A stretch of DNA of 5,031 nucleotides from Candidatus Epulonipiscium sp. (GTDB taxonomy: Bacteria; Bacillota_A; Clostridia; Lachnospirales; Cellulosilyticaceae). The stretch covers positions 1 through 5,031 of the forward strand of contig DUUM01000356.1 of the NCBI GenBank assembly GCA_012841565.1, in the 5' to 3' direction. The position numbers and the translations under genes are program-made. A model generated the notes under the pieces. It made no database searches. It was not told the origin of the DNA and saw only the letters and a program-made list of their open reading frames with translations. This document shows positions 1-5,031 of this stretch, piece by piece (within the stretch, counting starts at the first letter, position 1; each line of letters opens with the position of its first letter).

Positions 1-23
1 GCTAAAAAAACAATTACCTTCAC
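1..23 (-). CDS. 5' end of a possible further operon gene (partial, function unknown)
   Basis: After the second permease the minus strand has a clear AGGAGG six bases before a GTG codon. The open frame then runs to the window edge and begins M-K-V-I-V-F-L. This is short and hydrophobic, as at the start of a signal peptide or membrane protein, but seven complete codons identify nothing. An in-frame ATG five codons upstream (36-38) would give a more basic start, MRRIKVKVIVFL, but has no Shine-Dalgarno of its own, so GTG is preferred. The gap from the permease stop is only 28 bases and shows no hairpin terminator, so the gene would be cotranscribed with the metal transporter. It could be a component of the same uptake system, but that is inference. 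It could also be a chance open frame. Confidence 0.45.
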
Positions 24-29
24 TTTTAT

Positions 30-35
30 CCTCCT
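30..35 (-). promoter_or_regulatory. Ribosome binding site for the gene running off the left edge
   Basis: On the minus strand the sequence reads AGGAGG followed by six bases and then GTG. This full-strength Shine-Dalgarno site is the main evidence that translation restarts after the second permease. It also favours the GTG at 21-23 over the ATG at 36-38. Confidence 0.5.
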
Positions 36-51
36 CATATTGATAAGCCTA

Positions 52-1173
52 CTAAGATTCTGATACGATTTCTTCATAACTTTTAATGGCAAAATCTCGT
101 CCGTGGTCTGTTAATTTTATCATTTCATTCTCTATATATATCATTTTTTCTTTTTTCAAACGCCCCATTATTTGATTTAAAAACTCTTTATCCCAGTTTA
201 TATGATTTTGTATACTAGTAATTCCAAGTTCAGTGTGCTCATCTGCATCTCCTTCATGATTAAAGACATGAAATAAAAGGGATTTCCCTGCAAACTCAAG
301 TTTTTGATTTTTTCTTCTTTGCATGATCGTCAGTAATCCTCTTTGAGGTGCAACTATAAATACAAGTAAAAATATAATACCTGTCATTACAGCCATAGAA
401 CCTGCAATAGAAACATCAAAATATGCTGCAAATTGATAGCCTAAAACTCCGTTTATAGAGCCTATTAATGCACTTAAAATAATCATCCATTTTAAATTAT
501 CTGTAAGAAGATATGCCGTTACCGGTGGTCCTATCATAAAGGCTATGACAAGGATTGACCCAACTGATTCAAATGCCCCTACAGCTGTTATGGATACTAA
601 AGTCATTAAACTATAATGAATAATAGGTGGTGCAAACCCCAGTATTGTAGCAAGTGCTGGGTCAAATGTAACAATTTTAAGTTCTTTAAAAAATCCTATT
701 ATAAAGATTAAATTTAATAATAAAATTGTTCCCATTGAGTAAATAGCCTTTGGTCCCAAGTCTCTACCAAATAACATTAGCCTATCAAAGGGTGCATAGG
801 CTAGTTCCCCAAGCAAAACGGAATCTGTATCTAGATGAACGGACCCTGCATATTTCGAGATAATAATAATGGCTATACTAAAGAGAAGGGGAAACACAAC
901 CCCTATAGCCGAATCCTCAGAAACAAGCCTGGTATTATTTAAAGCCTCTGTTAAAAACACAGTTACAACCCCCATAATAGTAGCACCTACTATTAATAAT
1001 GGGGAGGATAAGCTCTCAGTTATAAAAAATGCAATTACAATTCCAAGTAAAATGGTATGGGTAATAGCATCTGTCATCATAGACATCTTCCTAAGCACTA
1101 AAAACACTCCTGGCAGGGAACAAGCTACAGCCACTATAATTGCTATTAATTGTATTTCTAAATCTGCTGTCAT
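52..1173 (-). CDS. troD: Metal ABC transporter permease, second subunit, with winged-helix-like C-terminal tail
   Basis: This ABC-3 family (TroCD/MntCD/ZnuB) integral membrane protein is predicted to pair with the preceding permease to form the channel for Mn2+ or a similar divalent metal. The 373-residue protein shows about eight or nine hydrophobic segments (roughly 8-27, 38-52, 57-76, 86-107, 145-163, 186-222, 228-250, 255-275). An Asp-x3-His motif (D35, H39) follows the first segment, as in the partner subunit. The family's usual Pro after that motif is replaced by Leu (HTILLGI). The membrane part ends near VAPQRGL (274-280). Residues 285-373 form a soluble tail ending in a helix, a possible wing, and a KLTDHG motif (353-358), resembling a winged helix. 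Family members without a tail are usually about 270-300 residues. The ATG lies one base after the upstream stop, and its site AAGGAGGG sits in the last codons of the upstream gene, which suggests translational coupling. The family is certain; metal specificity is inferred from the operon. Confidence 0.93.
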   Translation of the reverse strand: MTADLEIQLIAIIVAVACSLPGVFLVLRKMSMMTDAITHTILLGIVIAFFITESLSSPLLIVGATIMGVVTVFLTEALNNTRLVSEDSAIGVVFPLLFSIAIIIISKYAGSVHLDTDSVLLGELAYAPFDRLMLFGRDLGPKAIYSMGTILLLNLIFIIGFFKELKIVTFDPALATILGFAPPIIHYSLMTLVSITAVGAFESVGSILVIAFMIGPPVTAYLLTDNLKWMIILSALIGSINGVLGYQFAAYFDVSIAGSMAVMTGIIFLLVFIVAPQRGLLTIMQRRKNQKLEFAGKSLLFHVFNHEGDADEHTELGITSIQNHINWDKEFLNQIMGRLKKEKMIYIENEMIKLTDHGRDFAIKSYEEIVSES

Positions 1174-1174
1174 C

Positions 1175-2317
1175 TCATTTTCCCTCCTTCTTAAAGTAAT
1201 TTTCCATATGATTTATACCATCTTCTGTAATACACCATTTATCAAAATAACCTCTACTTGCTAGCCCCCTTGTGCTTAAGTCCTTTAACTGTTTTCTAAC
1301 AAGCTGTTTTCCTTTTTCACTAGGCGACACATTAGGACTGATAGTTACGATGTCATGGCAATGATTCAGATGATCATGATTCATGGCTAAGTGATATAGA
1401 TTTGCTAAAACCTGATCTGTGCTAATCATCTTTTGTTTTTTCTTATTATTTAAATAGCTCCACACAAGACCTCTATTCGGCGCTATAGCAAGGCTTACCA
1501 AGACTATTACACTAATAAAGATAACAATCATAGGCCCTGTTGGAAGTTTGGATACAACAGAACTGATAATGGTCCCTCCTATGCCGGAGATAGCTCCAAA
1601 TAAAGCCGAAAGGATTACCATAATATGCAGTTTATCCGTCCACTGCCTTGCAGCTACTGCTGGTGCTGTAAGCATGGCACTCATGAGAATAACACCTACT
1701 GTTTGAAGGCCTATTATAATAGAAGTAACAATCATTGCAAAAAGAAGGGTTGTTATTTTTTTCGTATCAAACCCTAAGCTTTCCGCAAACTCCATATCAA
1801 AAGAAACTAGCTTAAATTCCTTCCAAAAAAGTGCCACAAGGAGTAACAAGATTACCCCAAGGATTGCAATAATTTTTACATCCCTTAAAAGCACTGTTGA
1901 GGCTTGACCAAAGATAAAATTTTCAAGCCCCGCTTGATTTGAATTAGGTATCTTTTGAATATAAGTTAAAAGAACAAGTCCTCCTCCAAAAAATACGGAT
2001 AGTATCAGTGCTAAGGCACTATCAAACTTAATCCTAGAATACTTACTAATTCCATTAATTATAAAGGTGGATAATAAGCCTGAAACCAGTGCCCCTAAAA
2101 GCAGTATTTCTGTATTTTTTGTTCCTGTAAGCAAAAATGCTAGGGCTATTCCTGGGAGGGCTGCATGGGATACCGCATCTCCTAATAAGCTTTCTTTTCT
2201 AATTACTGCAAAACTTCCAAGTACCCCACTAATAATTCCAAGAAGTGCAGAACCAAGGGATACAATTTGTAATGTATAATCTGTTAATATGAGATTTAAA
2301 ACCTTCAATTCTATCAC
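1175..2317 (-). CDS. troC: Metal ABC transporter permease, first subunit, with His/Cys-bearing C-terminal tail
   Basis: This is an ABC-3 family integral membrane subunit of the manganese-type importer. It has about eight hydrophobic segments (roughly 15-38, 52-66, 70-90, 100-120, 147-165, 188-218, 231-255, 261-279). The characteristic GDAVSHAALPG stretch (46-56) carries the Asp-x3-His motif (D47, H51) that I recall as part of the metal path in Mn-importing relatives. The membrane domain ends at IAPNRGL (278-284). Residues 286-380 form a charged cytoplasmic tail containing NHDHLNHCHD (313-322) and then a winged-helix-like part ending in WCITEDG (361-367). The listed start is GTG, directly abutting the TAG stop of the ATPase gene. 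Its only upstream purine tract is three bases away, which is too close. A TTG at codon 4 (2306-2308) is better placed behind AGGTGAT and may be the true start, giving 377 residues. Function in the family is firm; the role of the tail is unknown. Confidence 0.93.
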   Translation of the reverse strand: MIELKVLNLILTDYTLQIVSLGSALLGIISGVLGSFAVIRKESLLGDAVSHAALPGIALAFLLTGTKNTEILLLGALVSGLLSTFIINGISKYSRIKFDSALALILSVFFGGGLVLLTYIQKIPNSNQAGLENFIFGQASTVLLRDVKIIAILGVILLLLVALFWKEFKLVSFDMEFAESLGFDTKKITTLLFAMIVTSIIIGLQTVGVILMSAMLTAPAVAARQWTDKLHIMVILSALFGAISGIGGTIISSVVSKLPTGPMIVIFISVIVLVSLAIAPNRGLVWSYLNNKKKQKMISTDQVLANLYHLAMNHDHLNHCHDIVTISPNVSPSEKGKQLVRKQLKDLSTRGLASRGYFDKWCITEDGINHMENYFKKEGK

Positions 2318-2319
2318 CT
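2313..2319 (-). promoter_or_regulatory. Shine-Dalgarno AGGTGAT that bears on the start of the first permease gene
   Basis: The minus strand reads AGGTGAT, which matches seven bases of the extended consensus AGGAGGTGATC. Four bases (AGAA) separate it from the TTG at 2306-2308. The site overlaps both the TAG stop of the ATPase gene and the upstream GTG candidate, so use of this site would make TTG the real start. Confidence 0.5.
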
Positions 2320-3055
2320 ACCTTTTTAAAATTTGCCCTGTACTCCTGTATGTTTTGTTTAAGTTTTCATCTGTAAAGACTTCCTCTACTGGTCCTACTT
2401 CTATGATTTGCCTATTTAACAGTACAACCCAGTCAAAATATTCTTTTACGGTTTGAAGATCGTGATGGACAACGATTAATGTTTTCCCTCTATTTTTCAA
2501 TTCTTTTAAAAGCTCTACAATAGCTACTTCTGTTTTTGCGTCTACTCCTTTAAAAGGTTCATCCATAAAATATATATCTGCATCTTGAACAAGGGCTCTT
2601 GCTAAAAACACCCTTTGTTGTTGCCCACCTGAAAGCTGAGAAATCTGCCTGTTTGCAAAATCCTTCATGCCTACCTTTTCTAAAGCCTCAAGTGCTAATT
2701 CTTTATCTACCTTACCAGGTCTTTTAAACCAGCCAAGCTCCCCGTATCTTCCCATCAAAACAACATCTAATACGTCTGCTGGGAAGTCCCAATCCACACT
2801 TTCACTTTGGGGAACATAACCAATATGTTTCCTGTGTTCTTTATAACTTTCCCCCTTAAAAAGTACGCTTCCTGATATTGGTTTTACTAAGTCTAACATA
2901 GCCTTAATAAGAGTCGTTTTACCGGATCCATTTGGTCCTACAATAGCCATTAAAACAGACCGGGGAATTTCTAAATCTATATCCCATAGTACAGGCTTGT
3001 CACTATACGCCACGGTCATATCTTCTACCTTTATAATATAATCAAGTTCTTTCAT
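2318..3055 (-). CDS. troB: Metal ABC transporter ATP-binding protein
   Basis: This cytoplasmic ATPase powers the importer by dimerising beneath the two permeases and hydrolysing ATP. All nucleotide-binding motifs are intact in the 245-residue protein. They are Walker A GPNGSGKT (40-47), Q-loop Gln83 in GYVPQ, ABC signature LSGGQ (141-145), Walker B IYFMDEP (161-167) with catalytic Glu166, and the switch His198 in VVHHD. Length and the VDWDFP stretch (87-92) after the Q-loop fit the manganese/zinc/iron-chelate group (TroB, MntB, PsaB). The ATG is preceded by AAGGAGGA with five bases between. The gene starts 19 bases after the lipoprotein gene stop, and its own TAG directly abuts the listed GTG of the next permease. 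I see no internal promoter or terminator, so it is expressed with the rest of the operon. Metal identity cannot be read from an ATPase and is inferred from its neighbours. Confidence 0.96.
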   Translation of the reverse strand: MKELDYIIKVEDMTVAYSDKPVLWDIDLEIPRSVLMAIVGPNGSGKTTLIKAMLDLVKPISGSVLFKGESYKEHRKHIGYVPQSESVDWDFPADVLDVVLMGRYGELGWFKRPGKVDKELALEALEKVGMKDFANRQISQLSGGQQQRVFLARALVQDADIYFMDEPFKGVDAKTEVAIVELLKELKNRGKTLIVVHHDLQTVKEYFDWVVLLNRQIIEVGPVEEVFTDENLNKTYRSTGQILKR

Positions 3056-3074
3056 CTGTATCCTCCTTTGTTTG

Positions 3075-3992
3075 TTATTTTAATGCATCTACAATTGTGT
3101 CAATATTTTCTTTAACAGTACCTATATAACTTTCTGCCTCTGTTCCGGCATCTCCTGTAGAGTCAGAGTAAAGTTCTCCCCCTATTTCTACATCAAAACC
3201 TTTGGCCTTAACCGCTTCTTGAAGGGCTTCTATATTTTTTCTTGGAACAGAAGATTCAACAAATATAGCTTTTATTTGCTTTTCCACTATAAAATCTGCT
3301 AAATTTCTTACATCAGACGTCCCGGCCTCTGCATCTGTACTAATACCTTGTAATCCTCTAACATCAAATCCATATTGGTTCCCAAAATATTGAAATGCAT
3401 CATGGGCTGTTACAAGAATTCTTTGATCCTCATCAAGTTCATTTGTTCTATTTCTTACATACTGATCAAGCTCATCAAGTTCATTTAAATATCTAGCTAA
3501 GTTCTCATCATATTTTGCTACATTATTTGGATCTAGTTCCTTTAGCCCCTGAGCCATTCTTTCTGTAGCCCCTTTCCACATTTGTACATCAAACCATACG
3601 TGGGGGTCAAAATATCCTGGGTTTGTTTGAAAATCTAAAAGCAAACTCTCATCCAGGTTTTCATTTGCTGCAAAGATAATTTTATCTTTTATATTTTCAA
3701 AAACCTCTCCCATTCTACCTTCTAAATGGAGTCCATTATAGACAACCATATCGGCATTTGTCATTCGCTTAACATCTCCAGCACTTGCTTTGTAAAGATG
3801 CGGGTCCACTCCTGGGCCCATTAATGCCTCAACCTCTACTAGGTCCCCTGAAAGTTGTTTTACCACATCTGCTATAATAGTTGTTGTAGTTACAACCTTT
3901 AACTTGCCATTATCCGGCGCCTTTGCACCACATCCTACTAAAAGTACACTTGTAAAGATGAGTGCTACTATCGTCCTTATTATTTTTTTCAT
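3075..3992 (-). CDS. troA: Manganese-type ABC transporter substrate-binding lipoprotein (TroA/MntA-like)
   Basis: This extracytoplasmic lipoprotein of the cluster A-I (ZnuA/TroA/PsaA) family captures a divalent metal and delivers it to the permeases. The first 20 residues form a lipoprotein signal peptide (MKK, a hydrophobic core, then lipobox LVGC), with Cys21 predicted as the lipidated first mature residue. The probable metal ligands are His65 (GVDPHLYKAS), His131 (DPHVWFD), His197 (VTAHDAF) and Asp277 (LYSDSTGDAG). A His-His-His-Asp set is what I recall for Treponema TroA; PsaA-type proteins have Glu as the third ligand. The His-rich loop common in dedicated zinc binders (ZnuA) is absent. 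A charged helix linking the two lobes runs about 155-190. Its ATG overlaps the regulator's TGA (ATGA), and AAGGGG lies eight bases upstream, pointing to translational coupling. At 305 residues it is full length. Mn2+ is the most likely ligand, but Zn2+ or Fe2+ cannot be excluded from sequence. Confidence 0.95.
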   Translation of the reverse strand: MKKIIRTIVALIFTSVLLVGCGAKAPDNGKLKVVTTTTIIADVVKQLSGDLVEVEALMGPGVDPHLYKASAGDVKRMTNADMVVYNGLHLEGRMGEVFENIKDKIIFAANENLDESLLLDFQTNPGYFDPHVWFDVQMWKGATERMAQGLKELDPNNVAKYDENLARYLNELDELDQYVRNRTNELDEDQRILVTAHDAFQYFGNQYGFDVRGLQGISTDAEAGTSDVRNLADFIVEKQIKAIFVESSVPRKNIEALQEAVKAKGFDVEIGGELYSDSTGDAGTEAESYIGTVKENIDTIVDALK

Positions 3993-4633
3993 TCTAACAT
4001 CCCCTTATCAACATATATTTTTTTAGCTAAATCAAATTTAATTTCAATCTTTTTTTCCTTGTTTTTAATTTTTATATTTCCCTTGGAATCCTTGCCCAAT
4101 ACTGTTATCTTATCACCAATATTTAAATCTATCAATTTTGCATATCTTAAAATTTCCTTATCATCTGCTAATCTTTTTATCACTAGGCTTTCCCCACTAT
4201 TTATCTGATCCAAAGAAATATCATTAAATAGGTAACCATTGTTTCTTATAGGAGTGCCATGGGGACAAATTTCAGGATAATCTAAATATTCTTCTAAGCG
4301 CTCTTCTAACTTAGGGCTTGTGATATGTTCTAACATTTCAGCTACTTCATGAACATCTTCCCAATCGTATTTAAGCTTTTCTACTAAAAACACTTCCCAA
4401 AGCAGATGTTTCTTTTTAATTTCAAGGGCTTTTTCTAATCCATATGTGGTTAGCTTGACTCCTTTGTACAATTCATATTCTAGATACTCTTCTTTAACTA
4501 ATTTTTTAATCATTTCAGATACGGAAGGGGGAGATACTTTAAGCTCCCTAGCTATATCTTTGGTAGCTATTCTATTTTTTTCACCACCTAGCTCATATAT
4601 AGTCTTTATATAGTCCTGCCTATTTACTGACAT
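3989..4633 (-). CDS. mntR: DtxR/MntR-family metal-dependent repressor, three-domain, predicted Mn-responsive
   Basis: This cytoplasmic homodimeric repressor is predicted to bind DNA when loaded with metal and silence the uptake operon it heads. The 214-residue protein has an N-terminal winged helix (1-64; helix-turn-helix about 21-45, including VSPPSVSEMIKKL), a dimerisation and metal-binding domain (about 65-125), and a C-terminal SH3-like FeoA-type domain (about 142-212). That makes it a long form (ScaR, TroR, DtxR); Bacillus MntR is a short two-domain form. Asp7, Glu99, Glu102 and His103 match the Mn-type primary site; DtxR has Met and Cys where Asp7 and Glu99 lie. Glu80, Cys123 and His125 match the second site I recall from streptococcal ScaR/PsaR, and His76 and His95 are also present. 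The ATG has GGGAGGG eight bases upstream. The stop overlaps the lipoprotein start by four bases. A palindrome over its promoter implies autoregulation. Calling it Mn rather than Fe is a strong inference, not proof. Confidence 0.93.
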   Translation of the reverse strand: MSVNRQDYIKTIYELGGEKNRIATKDIARELKVSPPSVSEMIKKLVKEEYLEYELYKGVKLTTYGLEKALEIKKKHLLWEVFLVEKLKYDWEDVHEVAEMLEHITSPKLEERLEEYLDYPEICPHGTPIRNNGYLFNDISLDQINSGESLVIKRLADDKEILRYAKLIDLNIGDKITVLGKDSKGNIKIKNKEKKIEIKFDLAKKIYVDKGMLE

Positions 4634-4651
4634 CTAACTTCCCTCCCAAAG

Positions 4652-4667
4652 ATTAGGTATGCCTAAT
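4652..4667. promoter_or_regulatory. Predicted operator for the DtxR/MntR-type repressor
   Basis: On the minus strand the site reads ATTAGGCATACCTAAT. Its two half-sites, ATTAGG and CCTAAT, are perfect inverted copies around a four-base centre (CATA), and 14 of 16 positions are symmetric. TTAGG half-sites are typical operators of the DtxR family. The site overlaps the last two bases of the -10 box and covers the predicted transcription start, so bound repressor should block RNA polymerase. It lies 18 bases upstream of the repressor gene itself. I saw no second copy in the window. Confidence 0.8.
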
Positions 4668-4694
4668 TATACTATATATTTTACTTTTTTTCAA
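4666..4694 (-). promoter_or_regulatory. Sigma-A-type promoter of the metal uptake operon
   Basis: On the minus strand there is TTGAAA (4694-4689), a spacer of exactly 17 bases, and a perfect TATAAT (4671-4666). Transcription should start near 4659-4660, inside the palindrome, giving a leader of about 26 bases with the GGGAGGG ribosome binding site. The match is close to the housekeeping consensus, so the promoter should be strong unless repressed. It is the only good promoter seen ahead of the five-gene operon. Confidence 0.82.
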
Positions 4695-4731
4695 TTATTA
4701 CTTTCTTATTACGACAAAATTTTATTATCAT

Positions 4732-4774
4732 AAAAAAGGTAAGCTTAAGGAATTTCCCTTAAGCTTACCTTTTT
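4732..4774 (-). terminator. Rho-independent terminator of the sugar kinase gene
   Basis: An 18-bp perfect inverted repeat (4733-4750 and 4757-4774) flanks a six-base loop. The stem core is GGTAAGCTTAAGG, with A-tract and T-tract ends. Read on the minus strand, the stem runs into six T residues (4737-4732). It lies 38 bases after the kinase stop and ahead of the operon promoter, so it ends kinase transcription and insulates the operon. The A/T ends make it nearly symmetric, but no plus-strand gene was seen to use it. A weaker 7-bp AT-only hairpin (4775-4796) sits just before it. Confidence 0.9.
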
Positions 4775-4812
4775 ATAATCTTCTACTTTAGATTATCCTC
4801 TTACTCTTTTAT

Positions 4813-5031
4813 TTATCGTTGTACGCGTCCTGAAGCATCTCCGCCTACAAGATTTTCTACTTCTTCAACAGTTACCCTGTTAAAGTCTCCATGTATTGTA
4901 TGTTTCAAAGCGGAAGCTGCTACGCCAAATTCTAGGGCGTCTTTAAAGTCTTTTCCTGTTAGCAAGCCATAAATAAGTCCCGCTGCAAAGGAATCTCCTC
5001 CACCTACCCGGTCAACAATTCGAACATCATA
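4813..5031 (-). CDS. kdgK: 2-keto-3-deoxygluconate kinase, PfkB family (C-terminal part only)
   Basis: This is the C-terminal end of a PfkB/ribokinase-family sugar kinase; the 72 codons here run from the right edge to a TAA stop. They include [17 protein letters not shown] (6-22 of the visible part), the second PfkB signature, with the GGGD anion hole and catalytic Asp13. The DRVGGGDSF variant and the following [14 protein letters not shown] stretch (41-54) are what I recall from KDG kinases of Firmicutes and Thermotoga. These phosphorylate 2-keto-3-deoxygluconate to the 6-phosphate in uronate and pectin breakdown, or the Entner-Doudoroff route. The frame ends in a short polar tail, [10 protein letters not shown]. 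The PfkB family is certain; the exact substrate is less so because the sugar-binding N-terminal half lies outside the window. It has its own terminator and no evident link to metal uptake. Confidence 0.88.
   Translation of the reverse strand, partial: YDVRIVDRVGGGDSFAAGLIYGLLTGKDFKDALEFGVAASALKHTIHGDFNRVTVEEVENLVGGDASGRVQR

Noticed and set aside
869..1264. A 131-codon plus-strand open frame opposite the two permease genes
   Set aside because: It lies antisense across the well-supported permeases, has no recognisable domain, and is explained as a shadow of their codon pattern.
2067..2279. A 70-codon plus-strand open frame opposite the 5' part of the first permease gene
   Set aside because: It is antisense to conserved membrane segments of the permease and resembles no known protein, so it is treated as a chance frame.
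3429..3486. A 16-base direct repeat (CTCATCAAGTTCATTT) occurring twice, 42 bases apart
   Set aside because: Both copies encode the acidic stretch N-E-L-D-E in the linker helix of the binding protein. The spacing is a whole number of codons, and a charged helix readily yields such a repeat, so nothing suggests a regulatory or mobile element.
4634..4735. A possible riboswitch (for example a Mn2+-sensing yybP-ykoY element) ahead of the operon
   Set aside because: The predicted leader is only about 26 bases, too short for a riboswitch, and the palindrome plus promoter already account for regulation.
4775..4796. A 7-bp hairpin (ATAATCT / AGATTAT) just before the kinase terminator
   Set aside because: It is short, almost entirely A/T, has an eight-base loop and lacks a T-run of its own; chance pairing in AT-rich DNA is enough to explain it.

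Overview
This window is most likely from a low-G+C Firmicute of the class Clostridia. The evidence is AT-rich DNA with A/T-ending codons, strong AGGAGG-type ribosome binding sites, a lipoprotein signal peptide, and a promoter close to the sigma-A consensus. The genus cannot be fixed from the sequence; an Alkaliphilus-like clostridium is a guess. All recognised genes lie on the minus strand, so the window reads right to left.

Layout in transcription order. (1) Positions 5031-4813 hold the last 72 codons of a PfkB-family sugar kinase, most like 2-keto-3-deoxygluconate kinase, whose 5' part lies outside the window. (2) Positions 4774-4732 form a strong hairpin terminator that separates the kinase from the next unit. 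(3) Positions 4694-4652 hold a promoter (TTGAAA, 17 bp, TATAAT) with a TTAGG-type palindrome over the end of the -10 box and the predicted transcription start. (4) Positions 4633-52 form a tightly packed five-gene operon: a DtxR/MntR-family metalloregulator, a TroA-like metal-binding lipoprotein, an ABC ATPase, and two ABC-3 family membrane permeases. (5) After the second permease, positions 23-1 appear to hold the first codons of a sixth gene with a good ribosome binding site.

Together the operon encodes a high-affinity divalent-metal importer, most probably for manganese. The lipoprotein captures the ion outside the membrane. The two permeases form the channel and the ATPase drives import. 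The regulator, the first gene of its own operon, would bind the palindrome when loaded with metal and shut off its own synthesis and that of the transporter. The regulator carries Asp7 and Glu99 at the positions that set Mn rather than Fe selectivity in this family.

The class of system is well known and I found no wholly new one. The features most worth a second look are the winged-helix-like cytoplasmic tails on both permeases, one with a dense His/Cys cluster; the uncertain start of the first permease; and the possible extra gene at the operon's end. No gene-free stretch exceeds 300 bases; the longest is about 180 bases (4634-4812) and holds the terminator and promoter. I saw no RNA genes, mobile elements or CRISPR arrays.
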